Assembly (NCBI RefSeq): GCF_000158815.1
Contig: NZ_GG657738.1
Coordinates: forward strand, 1,456,574-1,493,693
DNA length: 37,120 nucleotides
Direction: 5' to 3'
Origin: Micromonospora sp. ATCC 39149
Lineage (GTDB): Bacteria > Actinomycetota > Actinomycetes > Mycobacteriales > Micromonosporaceae
The notes under the pieces are model-generated. The model saw only the letters and a list, made by a program, of their open reading frames with translations. It was not told the origin of the DNA and made no database searches. Positions 7,792 through 19,749 of this stretch are shown one piece after another. Numbering within the stretch: position 1 is the stretch's first letter; every line of letters starts with the position of its first letter. The position numbers and the translations under genes are program-made.

Positions 7792-9777
7792 TCACGTCGA
7801 TTTTTCGCTCGGGTTCTCGCTGTCTTCCGCCGCGTCGGCCTCGGCGGGCCGTGGACCCGCCTCGGGGTTGAGGGCGGCGGTGATCGCCTCGGCGGTGCGC
7901 CGCCCCACACCCGGGACCTCCGTCATCTCCTCCACCGAGGCCGCCGCGAGCCGCTTGAGCGAGCCGAAGTGGCGCAGCAGCGCCTTGCGCCGCACCTCGC
8001 CGAGGCCGGGCACCGAGTCCAGCGCCGACTCCGTCATCCGCTTGGAGCGGCGCTGCCGGTGGAAGGTGATGGCGAACCGGTGCGCCTCGTCACGCACCCG
8101 TTGCAGCAGGTAGAGCCCCTCGGAGGTGCGCGGCAGGATGACCGGGAACTCGTCGTCGGGCAGCCACACCTCCTCCAGCCGCTTGGCCAGACCGCACAGC
8201 GCCACGTCGTCGATGCCCAGCTCGGCCAGCGCCTGCGCCGCCGCCGCGACCTGCGGCGCGCCCCCGTCCACCACGACCAACTGCGGCGGGTACGCGAACC
8301 GGCGCGGCCGGCCCGTCGTCGGGTCGATGCCCGGCCGGTCCGGGTCGGCGGCGGTCTCCTCCCCCAGCTCGCCGGTCTCGGCGCGAACGTCGAGGTAGCG
8401 GGCGAAGCGGCGGCGCAGCACCTCCGACATGGCGGACAGGTCATCGGTGGCGCCCCGGATGACGAACCGGCGGTACTCGCTCTTGCGGGGCAGGCCGTCC
8501 TCGAAGACGACCATGCTGGCCACCACGTCGGTGCCCTGGATCTGGGAGACGTCGAAGCACTCGATGCGCAGCGGCGAGGTGCGCATGCCCAGCGCGTCGC
8601 TGATCTCGTCGAGGGCCTTGCCCCGGATGGTCAGGTCGCTGCCGCGTTTGAGCTTGTGCCGGGCGAGAGCATCCTTCGCGTTGCGCTCCACCGTCTCCAG
8701 CAGGGACCGCTTGTCGCCGCGCTGCGGCACCCGCAGCGACACCCGGCTGCCCCGCCGGCCGGTCAGCCAGTCGGCGAGCGCGTCGGCGTCGGCGGGCAGG
8801 GCGGGCACCAGCAGCTCGCGGGGCACGTCGGCCTCGCCCCGCTCGCCGCCGTAGACCTGGGTGCAGAAGTGGTGCACCAGGTCGCCGGGGGTCAGCTCCT
8901 CCGTCTTCTCCACCACCCAGCCGCGCTGGCCACGCACCCGGCCGTCGCGGACGTGGAAGACCTGGACGGCGGCCTCCAACGGGTCGTCGGCGAAGGCGAC
9001 CACGTCGGCGTCGGTGCCGTCGCCGAGCACCACGGTCTGCTTCTCCATGGCCCGGCGCAGCGCCGCGACGTCGTCGCGCAGCCGGGCCGCCTTCTCGAAC
9101 TCCAGCGCCTCGCTGGCCTCGGTCATCTCGCGTTCGAGCCGACGGACCATGGTGTCGGTGCGCCCGGCCATGAAGTCGCAGAAGCCGTCGACGATGTCCC
9201 GGTGCTCCTCGGCGGTGACGCTGCCGACACAGGGGGCGGAGCACTTGCCGATGTACCCCAGCAGGCAGGGGCGGCCGACCTGCCCGGCCCGCTTGAAAAC
9301 GCCGGCCGAGCAGGTGCGCGCCGGGAAGACCCGTAGCAGCAGGTCGAGCGTCTCGCGGATCGCCCAGGCGTGCGAGTACGGCCCGAAGTAGCGCACGCCC
9401 TTGCGCTTGGCCCCCCGCATCACCTGGAGCCGGGGGAACTCCTCGTCGAGGGTGACCGCGAGGTACGGGTACGACTTGTCGTCGCGGTAGCGGACGTTGA
9501 ACCGGGGGTCGTACTGCTTGATCCAGGTGTATTCGAGCTGGAGGGCCTCGACCTCGGTGCCCACGGTGACCCAGTCGACCGACTCGGCCGTGGTGACCAT
9601 CTGCTGGGTGCGCTGGTGCAGCCCCCACAGGTCGGCGAAGTAGGAGTTGAGCCTGCTGCGCAGGTTCTTCGCCTTGCCGACGTAGATCACCCGGCCGGTG
9701 CCGTCGCGGAACCGGTAGACCCCCGGGGCCTCGGGGATGGTGCCGGGTGCGGGACGGTAGGTCGAGGGGTCAGCCAC
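7792..9777 (-). CDS. uvrC: Excinuclease ABC subunit UvrC
   Basis: 661-residue UvrC, the nuclease that makes both incisions in nucleotide excision repair after UvrA/UvrB damage recognition. Domains: GIY-YIG nuclease ([19 protein letters not shown], about 18-100); a four-cysteine cluster Cys156, 171, 179 and 183, matching the iron-sulfur ligands of other UvrC proteins; UVR/UvrB-binding motif ([19 protein letters not shown], about 222-240); RNase H-like C-terminal nuclease ([20 protein letters not shown]); and a helix-hairpin-helix pair ([13 protein letters not shown] and [12 protein letters not shown]). GTG 9777 was chosen because VADPSTYRP is the conserved start and a TAGTCT -10 lies 7 nt upstream; longer starts lie in the preceding gene. 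Its promoter matches those of uvrA and uvrB. Confidence 0.97.
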   Translation of the reverse strand: MADPSTYRPAPGTIPEAPGVYRFRDGTGRVIYVGKAKNLRSRLNSYFADLWGLHQRTQQMVTTAESVDWVTVGTEVEALQLEYTWIKQYDPRFNVRYRDDKSYPYLAVTLDEEFPRLQVMRGAKRKGVRYFGPYSHAWAIRETLDLLLRVFPARTCSAGVFKRAGQVGRPCLLGYIGKCSAPCVGSVTAEEHRDIVDGFCDFMAGRTDTMVRRLEREMTEASEALEFEKAARLRDDVAALRRAMEKQTVVLGDGTDADVVAFADDPLEAAVQVFHVRDGRVRGQRGWVVEKTEELTPGDLVHHFCTQVYGGERGEADVPRELLVPALPADADALADWLTGRRGSRVSLRVPQRGDKRSLLETVERNAKDALARHKLKRGSDLTIRGKALDEISDALGMRTSPLRIECFDVSQIQGTDVVASMVVFEDGLPRKSEYRRFVIRGATDDLSAMSEVLRRRFARYLDVRAETGELGEETAADPDRPGIDPTTGRPRRFAYPPQLVVVDGGAPQVAAAAQALAELGIDDVALCGLAKRLEEVWLPDDEFPVILPRTSEGLYLLQRVRDEAHRFAITFHRQRRSKRMTESALDSVPGLGEVRRKALLRHFGSLKRLAAASVEEMTEVPGVGRRTAEAITAALNPEAGPRPAEADAAEDSENPSEKST

Positions 9778-9784
9778 GCTTCGA

Positions 9785-9807
9785 AGACTAGCCGCCGGCC
9801 CCGACAC
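9785..9807 (-). promoter_or_regulatory. RecA-NDp/PafBC-type promoter of uvrC
   Basis: On the minus strand GTGTCG (9807-9802), then exactly 11 nt, then TAGTCT (9790-9785), then 7 nt to the GTG start. The layout agrees with the TTGTCR-N11-TANNNT damage-inducible promoter known from mycobacteria, with one mismatch in the first box. The first three bases of the -10 are the TAG stop codon of the upstream nuclease-jacalin gene, and the whole promoter lies at the end of that gene. Confidence 0.7.
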
Positions 9808-11128
9808 TCCAGAGGACGCCGAGTTGGTCGACCTCGCTGCCGGCGCGGCCGAAGAACCCGGCGAGCCGCCCGCCGGGCGGGGCGGTGAAGGTCACCGCGT
9901 CGGCGGTCGGGGTGCCCCCGGCCAGGGTGCGGCCGAGGTTGGTGGTGAGCTGGGCGGAGAAGATCCGGGTCCGGCCGTCCTTCTTGCCCTGGGTGAGGGT
10001 GACCTGGTTGACGTACTCGCCGTCGGCCAGGGTCAGGCTGGCCGGGGTGCCGCCCGTGCCGCCGTGGGTGAGCGTGGTGCCGTCGGCGAGGCCCACACCG
10101 ATCTGGTCGAGCCGGGAGCCGGCGCGCAGCGAGACGGCGGTGGCCCGGGCGCCGACGGCGTCGAGGTCGGTGAACGGGGTGCCGTGCGGGCCACCCCAGG
10201 TGTCGCTGGCCCGCAGCCCGTCGGCGAGGCTCCAGGAGAACCAGGCGGCGTGCGGGTAGTGGTCGGACAGCGGCGCGCCGGCCGGGTCCAGGAACGAGGC
10301 GTGCTCGTTGTGGTAGCGGGTGAAGTCGAGGTCGATCAGCCGGTTACCCCGGTAGAGGATCTTGTCGACGACCTCGCAGGCGTTTGTGACGTTCGCCGGG
10401 TCGCAGGTCAGCGCCGGACTGCCGGCGGCCGGGGGCATCCCGCCGCGCTCCTGCTGCACCCACACGTCGGTGAGGCCGTTGGCGGCCACCAGGTCGCGGA
10501 TGTTGTCGCCGGTGCGGGTGTAGCGGACGTTGAGGTCACCGGCCACGATCACCGCGCTGCCGGCGGAGTTCGCCTGGATGTACGCGGAGAGCTGGCTGAT
10601 GTTGGACCGCCGGGCGGCGAGGTTCGGCTCGTCGCTGCCGGCGTTGGTGTGCACGTTGTAGAAGTCCACGTAGACCCCCTCGGCCAGCCGGATCCGGGAC
10701 CGGGTGAAGCCCTTCGGGGTGAGGCAGTCGGTGCCGTTGCAGTCTTGCCAGCGCACCCGGACGAAATCCGACACCGGGTAGGTCGACATCGTGTTGAGGC
10801 CGTCGCCGAAGGGCACTCCCCCGCTGGTGGGCGTGCGGTACGGGTGCCGGTCGGTGGCGTACAGGTCGGCGTGGTAGTTGAAGTCCTCCTGGACGTGCAC
10901 GATGTCGTAGGCGTTGACCCGCTCGCCGATGGGCCGGGTGTTTGTCGCCGGGTTGCCGCTCGACAGCAGCTCGGGCAGGCCGGCGATGTTGTAGGTGAGC
11001 ACTGAGAAGCCGCCCGAGGCGGCGGGGGTGGGCACGGCCTCGGCCGCGGGCGCGGCGACGGCCGGCGCGGACGGGGCTAGCAGGGCGGCCAGCAGCGCTA
11101 CGGGCGCGAGCAGGCGGGTGGGTCTCAT
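9788..11128 (-). CDS. Secreted endonuclease/exonuclease/phosphatase family protein with jacalin-like lectin domain
   Basis: 446 residues. A Sec signal peptide ([20 protein letters not shown]..., cleavage near AVAAPA) is followed by an EEP-fold domain with [44 protein letters not shown] and [11 protein letters not shown], including the conserved Asn, Glu, Asp/Asn and SDH metal and catalytic residues. The C-terminal 130 residues are jacalin-like ([43 protein letters not shown]). The layout resembles secreted sphingomyelinase-like or DNase-like enzymes with a sugar-binding tail; the substrate is not determined. ATG 11128 starts the signal peptide; its Shine-Dalgarno is weak. The gene is divergent from the penicillin acylase gene. 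Confidence 0.9.
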   Translation of the reverse strand: MRPTRLLAPVALLAALLAPSAPAVAAPAAEAVPTPAASGGFSVLTYNIAGLPELLSSGNPATNTRPIGERVNAYDIVHVQEDFNYHADLYATDRHPYRTPTSGGVPFGDGLNTMSTYPVSDFVRVRWQDCNGTDCLTPKGFTRSRIRLAEGVYVDFYNVHTNAGSDEPNLAARRSNISQLSAYIQANSAGSAVIVAGDLNVRYTRTGDNIRDLVAANGLTDVWVQQERGGMPPAAGSPALTCDPANVTNACEVVDKILYRGNRLIDLDFTRYHNEHASFLDPAGAPLSDHYPHAAWFSWSLADGLRASDTWGGPHGTPFTDLDAVGARATAVSLRAGSRLDQIGVGLADGTTLTHGGTGGTPASLTLADGEYVNQVTLTQGKKDGRTRIFSAQLTTNLGRTLAGGTPTADAVTFTAPPGGRLAGFFGRAGSEVDQLGVLWSVGAGG

Positions 11129-11367
11129 CCGACGTCCATTCTCGACAACGGGACCGGGGCGCGGCCGGCACCAGCAGCCCGGAGGGAGTCGAAGGTTATC
11201 GAACTCGTCCGACCGACTCAATACTCGCGGGTAACCGGCGTGCGACATGCTGATAGACGTCTTCCAATCTCGACGCGGGACGCTTACCATCCGGTAACTG
11301 AATGTTCTTCATGTAACGATCGCCACCCCGCCCCCCCGTCATGATCCCCACCGCTCGGAGGATCACC
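11129..11367. promoter_or_regulatory. Divergent intergenic region between two secreted-enzyme genes
   Basis: 239 nt, clearly more AT-rich than its surroundings, serving a minus-strand and a plus-strand secreted enzyme. It contains an inverted repeat TTACC-N4-GGTAA at 11284-11297 that may be an operator. GGAGGATCACC directly before 11368 is the Shine-Dalgarno of the penicillin acylase gene. No clear -35/-10 pair could be assigned. Confidence 0.4.
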
Positions 11368-14300
11368 ATGCCCCGTTCCACCGCCCCGCGCCGCCTACTG
11401 GCCGGCGCGACCGCCGCCGTCGGTGTCGCCGCCCTGCTCGTCGCCACCCCGACCACCCCGCCCGCGAACGCCGCCGCCGTGAACGCCGCCGCCGCCGCGA
11501 ACGCCGCCGAGACCAGCTCGTTCGCCGCCAACGACTACTGCCTGGGCGAGTGCGGCGACATCGTGCCGCCCGGCCAGAACGGCAACGCCACGCTCGTCGA
11601 GGTCCTCGCCAACCAGACCCTCGGCACGCTGCCCCGGCATTCCGCCGACCAGCTCGGCAAGTACGCCGACCTCGTCTACGGCTACGCCGGCCTGCGCCCC
11701 GAGCAGATCGGCACCTTCTTCAACGACGCCTCCTTCGGCGTGCCGTCCGGGCAGGTCGAACGGGACTACTCGCCCCGCGCGGACGTGCGGGTCGTGCGGG
11801 ACCGGGCCACCGGCGTCCCGCACGTCACCGGCACCACCCGGGGCGGCACCATGTACGGGGCGGGGTACGTCGGCGCCGAGGACCGGCTGTTCACCATGGA
11901 CCTGATGCGCCACGTCGGCCGGGGCACCCTCACTCCGTTCGCCGGCGGGGCCCCCAGCAACCGGGAGCTGGAGCAGAGCGTCTGGCGCAACTCGCCGTAC
12001 ACCGAGGCGGACCTCGTCGCGCAGGTCGAGGCGCTGCGCGCCAAGGGCCCGCGCGGGGAGCAGCTCTACGCCGACGTCCAGGAGTACATCGCCGGCGTCA
12101 ACGCCTACATCGGCGTCTGCATGGCCAACCGCAACTGTCCCGGCGAGTACGTCCTCACCGGACACCTCGACGCGATCACCAACGAGGGCGGCCCGAAGCC
12201 GTTCACGATGACCGACCTCATCGCGATCGCCGGCGTCGTCGGCGGCCTGTTCGGCGGCGGGGGCGGCACCGAGATGCAGTCCGCGCTGGTCCGCATCGCC
12301 GCCCGCGCCAAGTTCGGCCCGACCGAGGGCGACAAGGTGTGGACGGCCTTCCGCAACCAGAACGACCCGGAGACGGTGCTGACCCTGCACGACGGGCAGA
12401 GCTTCCCCTACGGTTCCGCCTCCCCCGACGCGGCGAGCGTGGTGCTGCCCGACGCCGGCACGGCCACGGTGGAGCCGGTCTTCACCGACCCCACCGGCTC
12501 CGCCGCCAGCCGGGCCACCGGCAGCAGCGGCTCCGAGCTGGCCGCCGCGCTGTCCGGGCTGACCATCGACCCGGCCCACCGGGGCATGTCCAACGCGGCC
12601 GTCGTCTCCGCCGCGAACTCCGCGACCGGGCACCCGGTGGCGGTGTTCGGGCCGCAGACCGGCTACTTCTCCCCGCAGCTTCTGATGATCCAGGAGTTGC
12701 AGGGCCCGGGGATCAGCGCGCGGGGCGCCGCGTTCGCGGGCCTCAACCTCTACGTGCTGCTCGGCCGGGGCCAGGACTACGCCTGGAGCGCCACCTCCTC
12801 CATCCACGACATCACCGACACGTACGCGGTGCCGCTGTGCACCACCGACGGCAGCGCGCCGACGCTGACCAGCGACCACTACCTCTACCGGGGGCAGTGC
12901 GTGGCGATGGAGCAGCTCGCGCACACCAACAAGTGGAAGCCGACGGCCGCCGACACGACGCCCGCCGGGTCGTACAAGCTGGTGGCCTGGCGCACGAAGC
13001 TCGGCCTGGTCGCCTGGCGCGGGACCGTCGGCGGCAAGCCGCACGCGTTCACCCAGCTCCGCTCCACCTACCGGCACGAGGCGGACTCCGCGATCGGCTT
13101 CCAGATGTTCAACGACCCGACCCAGATGGGCACCGCCGACGCCTTCGTCGCCTCGGCGAGCAACGTCGAGTACGCGTTCAACTGGTTCTACGTCAACTCC
13201 ACCCAGTCGGCGTACTTCAACTCCGGGCTCAACCCGCTGCGCGCGCCCGGGTCCAACCCGAACCTGCCGATGAAGGCCGAGCCCGCGTACGAGTGGCAGG
13301 GCTTCCAGCCCGACACGAACACCGCCAGCTACGCGCCGCGGTCGGCCCACCCCAACTCGGTGGACCAGGACTACTACATCAGCTGGAACAACAAGCAGGC
13401 CAAGGACTTCGGCGGCGCCGACGGCAACTTCAGCTTCGGCGCGGTGCACCGGGGCGACCTGCTCGACAAGCCGCTGAAGGCTGGCATCGCCGCCGGAAAG
13501 AAATACGACCGGGCCACGCTGACCGCGTTGGTGGAGCGGGCCGGCCTGACCGACCTGCGCGGGGTCGAGGTGCTCGACGAGCTGATCCGGGTGCTGGAGA
13601 GCCAGCCCGTCGGCGACGCCGCCCTGGCCGCCGAGATCACGAAGCTCAAGGCGTGGCGGCAGGCCGGCGCGCTGCGGGTGGAGACGGCCAAGGGCTCGAA
13701 GGTGTACCAGCACGCCGACGCCATCCGCACCTTCGACGCCTGGTGGCCGCTGCTGGTGCGGGGCATGTTCCGCGACCCCCTCGGCCCCGACCTCTACCAG
13801 TCGCTGATCAACGCCCTCCAGATCAACGAGTCCCCCTCCGGCCACCAGCGGGGCGACACGTCGACCCTGCCCACGTCCGCGAACGAGGCCCAGGCGCACA
13901 AGGGCTCGTCGTTCCAGTACGGCTGGTGGGGGTACGTCGACAAGGATCTGCGCGCGGTCCTCGGCGACCCGGTCTCCGGCGGCCTCGGCCGCACCTACTG
14001 CGGCGGCGGCACCCTCGCCGGCTGCCGGCAGACCCTGCTCGACACGCTGAAGGCGGCTGCCGCGACCCCGGCCACCACCACCTACCCGGGCGACGCCACC
14101 TGCGCGGCGGGCGACCAGTGGTGCGCCGACGCGATCGTCCAGTCGCCGCTGGGCGGGATCAAGCACGCCGCGGTCGCCTGGCAGAACCGGCCCACCTACC
14201 AGCAGGTGGTGTCGTTCCCGGCGAAGCGCGGCGACGACGTGAGCAACCTCGCCGCCGGGAAGGCGGTGACCGCGTCGAGCGCCCAGGTCGGCTACGCCGC

Positions 14301-14625
14301 CACCAAGGCCGTCGACGGGGACCTGGGCACCCGGTGGGCCAGTTCCTGGGCCGACGACCAGACGCTCACCGTCGACCTGGGCTCGGCCCGGCAGGTGAGC
14401 CGGGTGGCGCTGGCATGGGAATCGGCGTACGCGCGGTCGTACCGGATCGAGGTCTCCGCCGACGGCTCGACCTGGCGCACGGCCTGGTCCACCACGGCCG
14501 GCGACGGCGGCACCGACGTGGTCGCGTTCGGCACCGAGACCGCGCGGTACGTGCGGATGCACGGCCTGACCCGGGCCACGTCCTACGGCTTCTCGCTGTG
14601 GGAGATGTCTGTGTACGCGCGCTGA
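11368..14625 (+). CDS. Secreted penicillin acylase family protein with C-terminal F5/8 type C domain
   Basis: 1085-residue N-terminal-nucleophile hydrolase precursor. Signal peptide about 1-37. The alpha-chain region contains RDRATGVPHVTGTTRGGTMY and GYVGAEDRLFTMDLMRHVGR, typical of the family. The nucleophile Ser408 in HRGMSNAAVVS would become the beta-chain N-terminus after autoproteolysis; FGPQTGYFSPQLL and LLGRGQDYAWSATSS follow. The last 130 residues (VTASSAQVGYAATKAVDG, TRWASSWADDQTLTVDLGS, YRIEVSADGSTW, RYVRMHGLT) form a discoidin-like carbohydrate-binding module. Family members cleave acyl amides such as beta-lactam side chains, acyl-homoserine lactones or lipopeptides; the real substrate is unknown. 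GGAGG precedes ATG 11368. Confidence 0.93.
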   Translation: MPRSTAPRRLLAGATAAVGVAALLVATPTTPPANAAAVNAAAAANAAETSSFAANDYCLGECGDIVPPGQNGNATLVEVLANQTLGTLPRHSADQLGKYADLVYGYAGLRPEQIGTFFNDASFGVPSGQVERDYSPRADVRVVRDRATGVPHVTGTTRGGTMYGAGYVGAEDRLFTMDLMRHVGRGTLTPFAGGAPSNRELEQSVWRNSPYTEADLVAQVEALRAKGPRGEQLYADVQEYIAGVNAYIGVCMANRNCPGEYVLTGHLDAITNEGGPKPFTMTDLIAIAGVVGGLFGGGGGTEMQSALVRIAARAKFGPTEGDKVWTAFRNQNDPETVLTLHDGQSFPYGSASPDAASVVLPDAGTATVEPVFTDPTGSAASRATGSSGSELAAALSGLTIDPAHRGMSNAAVVSAANSATGHPVAVFGPQTGYFSPQLLMIQELQGPGISARGAAFAGLNLYVLLGRGQDYAWSATSSIHDITDTYAVPLCTTDGSAPTLTSDHYLYRGQCVAMEQLAHTNKWKPTAADTTPAGSYKLVAWRTKLGLVAWRGTVGGKPHAFTQLRSTYRHEADSAIGFQMFNDPTQMGTADAFVASASNVEYAFNWFYVNSTQSAYFNSGLNPLRAPGSNPNLPMKAEPAYEWQGFQPDTNTASYAPRSAHPNSVDQDYYISWNNKQAKDFGGADGNFSFGAVHRGDLLDKPLKAGIAAGKKYDRATLTALVERAGLTDLRGVEVLDELIRVLESQPVGDAALAAEITKLKAWRQAGALRVETAKGSKVYQHADAIRTFDAWWPLLVRGMFRDPLGPDLYQSLINALQINESPSGHQRGDTSTLPTSANEAQAHKGSSFQYGWWGYVDKDLRAVLGDPVSGGLGRTYCGGGTLAGCRQTLLDTLKAAAATPATTTYPGDATCAAGDQWCADAIVQSPLGGIKHAAVAWQNRPTYQQVVSFPAKRGDDVSNLAAGKAVTASSAQVGYAATKAVDGDLGTRWASSWADDQTLTVDLGSARQVSRVALAWESAYARSYRIEVSADGSTWRTAWSTTAGDGGTDVVAFGTETARYVRMHGLTRATSYGFSLWEMSVYAR

Positions 14626-14635
14626 CGCGCGAGCA

Positions 14636-14671
14636 CGGCGGCCGGCCCGGGACGTCCCGGGCCGGCCGCCG
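14636..14671. terminator. 36-bp perfect palindrome, bidirectional terminator
   Basis: A perfect 36-bp palindrome centred between 14653 and 14654 (arm CGGCGGCCGGCCCGGGAC). It sits between the stop of the penicillin acylase gene and the convergent Rieske gene and can end transcription from both sides. There is no U-tract, as is common in actinomycetes. Confidence 0.75.
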
Positions 14672-14675
14672 CCGT

Positions 14676-15127
14676 TCAGGCCAGGCTGATCCGGTCGCCG
14701 TCGACCTTGAGCTCCTTGGCCGCGAGGGCCTTCGTCGCCGGGCCCGACGTCACCGAGCCGTCGGTGATGGAGAACTTGCTGTTGTGGCAGGTGCAGTTGA
14801 TGGTGCCGCCGTCGACGTGGGCAGGCCTGGTGGTGCAGATCGGGTCGAACCCTTGAACGTACCGGCCTCGGGCTGGGTGATCACCACGCCCTTGGCGGCG
14901 AACACCGCACCGCCGCCGACCGGGATGTCGGCGGTGCTGGCCAGCGCGCCAGAGTCGCCGGCCCCGCCGGTCGCCGAGGCCCCGCCAGTCGGCGCGGAGC
15001 CGCCGCCGGCCTTGTCGTCGCTGCCGCACGCCGCCAGGACGACCGTCGCGCCCACCGCCCCGGCACCGGCGAGGAGGGCGCGCCGCGTCTGCGTGGCCGG
15101 CCCGGTCCGCACCTGCTCGTCACTCAT
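14676..15127 (-). pseudogene. Rieske (2Fe-2S) lipoprotein gene, frameshifted and lacking half its cluster motif
   Basis: The 5' part encodes a twin-arginine lipoprotein signal (TRRALLAGAGAVGATVVLAAC, lipobox LAAC), a Gly/Ala linker and IPVGGGAVFAAKGVVITQPE. The frame then shifts by one at a G-run (14850-14852), after which the 3' part reads GFDPICTTRPAHVDGGTINC and then CHNSKFSITDGSV, clearly a Rieske domain. The second motif CxCHxxxF is intact, but the first, normally CTHxGC, reads CTTRPA and appears about three residues short. With both lesions the cluster cannot form and no full-length product is made. Either the gene is decayed or both spots are sequencing or assembly errors. The intact protein would be a membrane-anchored redox protein. 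ATG 15127 has GAGAGG upstream. Confidence 0.85.
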
Positions 15128-15242
15128 GTCTGGCCTCTCTTCTCGACTGCCCGGCCCGTGAGCTCCCCGGACCTCGTTGGAGTCCACGGATCACTGTGCC
15201 CGAAGGTTCAGTCGACCACAGCGATCGTCTCGGTGGAATGGG

Positions 15243-15274
15243 CCGGGGGCGTCCCGTCGCCGGAGCGCCCCCGG
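15243..15274 (-). terminator. Hairpin terminator downstream of uvrA
   Basis: A 9-bp perfect stem, CCGGGGGCG / CGCCCCCGG, with a 14-nt loop, lies 13-45 nt beyond the uvrA stop and upstream of the Rieske gene on the same strand. The remainder of 15128-15287 shows no recognisable promoter. Confidence 0.55.
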
Positions 15275-15287
15275 TGCGGCCGGTCGG

Positions 15288-18233
<2,946 letters not shown>

Positions 18234-18347
18234 TGTCCGTGTACTCCCGGTGAAGAAGGCGAGGAGGATCTGCCCGCTCGGGGGCGGCCGGATGGGTTCC
18301 GGGACGGCCCCGAGCGGTCGTGCGGGCGCAGATGAAGCGCCTCGGCA

Positions 18348-18370
18348 ACTCTAGCCCCGAGGTGTGACAA
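18348..18370 (-). promoter_or_regulatory. RecA-NDp/PafBC-type promoter of uvrA
   Basis: On the minus strand TTGTCA (18370-18365), exactly 11 nt, then TAGAGT (18353-18348). This fits the TTGTCR-N11-TANNNT arrangement of LexA-independent damage-inducible promoters. The spacing is too short for an ordinary sigma-70-type -35/-10 pair, which would have 17-18 nt. No LexA palindrome is seen. The remainder of 18234-18518 shows no further feature. Confidence 0.72.
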
Positions 18371-18518
18371 CTTCCCGCGCCCGCACATTCCCCCAGGTCA
18401 TCCCGGTCACGCCGGAGCGTGTCACGGCCGGGTGGACCTTCCCCGCCCGTGGCCCCGGCGACCGGCCGCCCACCCGGACGCGCCGATCAGCTCCACGCCA
18501 CCGGGGCAACACCCTGCG

Positions 18519-19571
18519 TCACGACCGGGCCGTCCGCCGGCACCCGCCGCGCCAGCCGCCCCGCCGCTCGGCGGCCAGCCGGGCCTCCCGGCGCCGACTC
18601 TCGGAGGCGACCTCCCGTTGCAGCCGACGCCAACTGTCGTAGCGCCGGACGGTCAACTCGCCGGCGGCGAGGGCGTCACGGACCGCGCAGCCCGGCTCGG
18701 CGTCGTGCGCGCAGTCGCCGTACCGGCAGCCGGCGGCCAGTTCGGTGATGTCGGTGAAGGCCCGGTCCAGGCCGGCCGCGCCGTCGAGCAGGCCGACCGC
18801 CCGTACCCCCGGGGTGTCCAGCACCGCGCCGCCGCCCGGCACCGGCACCAGAGCCCGCCAGGTAGTGGTGTGCCGGCCCTTGCCGTCGACCCGGCGGATC
18901 GCCTGGGTCGGCATCACCACCGCCCCGGCCAGGGCATTGACCAGGCTCGACTTGCCGGCGCCGGACGGGCCGAGCAGCCCGAGGGTGCGGCCCGGGGCGA
19001 CGTACGGGCGCAGCGCGTCGAGGCCGTCGCCCCGCTCCGCGCTGACCGGCAGCACCGGCACCCCGGGGGCGGCCCCGGCGAGCTGCCGGGCGATCGCCGC
19101 CGGGTCGGCGGCGAGGTCGACCTTGGCGAGCACCACCAGCGGCGTGGCGCCCGAGAAGTGCACCAGGGACAGCAGCCGCTCGATCCGGGCGACGTCCGGC
19201 TCAGGGTGTACCGGCTCGACGACGGCCGCCGCGTCGAGGTTGGCGGCGAGCACCTGCCCGCTGGCGTCCTTGCCGGCGGTGCGGCGCACCAGCGCCGTGC
19301 GCCGGGGCAGCACGGACTCCACGGTGACCGGCCCGTCGGGCCAGGCGCGCAGCAGCACCCAGTCGCCGGCGCAGGGCAGCCCGGTCAGGTCGCGGGCCGC
19401 GTCGGCGAGCACCGCCGGGCCCAGGGTGGCACGGATGGGCCCGTCCGCGCCGAGCACGGTGCACACGCCGCGGTCGACGCGGGCCACCCGGCCCGGACGC
19501 CGGCCGGGGCGGGCACGTGCGAGGGCCGCCCATTCGGCGTCCCAGCCGAGGGCGGTCAGATCGATGGTCAT
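18519..19571 (-). CDS. rsgA: Ribosome small subunit-dependent GTPase A
   Basis: 350-residue circularly permuted GTPase that binds the 30S subunit and aids its late maturation. An N-terminal OB fold (GRVARVDRGVCTVLGADG and PCAGDWVLLR) precedes the G domain in permuted order: G4 VVLAKVDLA, G1 LLGPSGAGKSSLVNAL, G3 DTPGVRAVG. A C-terminal zinc site uses CRYGDCAHDAEPGC. The G2-equivalent GRHTTTWRAL is present. ATG 19571 follows a weak AAAGG; a stronger GGAGGAGG lies further upstream (about 19650) before a different-frame ATG. It is separate from uvrA by 285 nt and has its own transcript. Confidence 0.96.
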   Translation of the reverse strand: MTIDLTALGWDAEWAALARARPGRRPGRVARVDRGVCTVLGADGPIRATLGPAVLADAARDLTGLPCAGDWVLLRAWPDGPVTVESVLPRRTALVRRTAGKDASGQVLAANLDAAAVVEPVHPEPDVARIERLLSLVHFSGATPLVVLAKVDLAADPAAIARQLAGAAPGVPVLPVSAERGDGLDALRPYVAPGRTLGLLGPSGAGKSSLVNALAGAVVMPTQAIRRVDGKGRHTTTWRALVPVPGGGAVLDTPGVRAVGLLDGAAGLDRAFTDITELAAGCRYGDCAHDAEPGCAVRDALAAGELTVRRYDSWRRLQREVASESRRREARLAAERRGGWRGGCRRTARS

Positions 19572-19736
19572 GGCAACCTTTCGGAATCGGAGAACACCGG
19601 TGGGGCGACACGCGTGCTACGACCGGCATGGGCACCACCTCCTCCGATCCCCGGTGTCGCGTTCACCGCCGACGGTAGGGGCCACGCCGACTCGCCGAAA
19701 GCGATTTCCCCGGCGACGCCGGGGCCGGCGGACCGC

Positions 19737-19742
19737 TAGGGT
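19737..19742 (+). promoter_or_regulatory. -10 box (TAGGGT) for a leaderless mRNA
   Basis: TAGGGT ends 7 nt before GTG 19750, indicating a leaderless transcript. The bases between box and start, TCGAAGC, are the same as those before the uvrC GTG. The position 11 nt upstream does not carry the TTGTC box found at the uvr genes. Confidence 0.6.
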
Positions 19743-19749
19743 TCGAAGC

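Noticed and set aside
5932..9336. Plus-strand open frame of over 1100 codons antisense to the subtilase and uvrC genes
   Set aside because: Composition is Arg/Gly/Asp/His-rich without motifs, a typical shadow of high-GC codon bias; the minus-strand genes have all expected motifs.
11395..15161. Very long open frames on both strands over the penicillin acylase gene (minus 11395-14562, plus 11550-15161)
   Set aside because: They mirror the real gene; no domain motifs, while the acylase frame has the catalytic Ser and discoidin domain.
19580..19655. Short upstream peptide before rsgA with a strong GGAGGAGG
   Set aside because: The reading begins MPVVARVSPHRCS but continues out of frame far into rsgA rather than stopping as a leader peptide; not supported as a gene.
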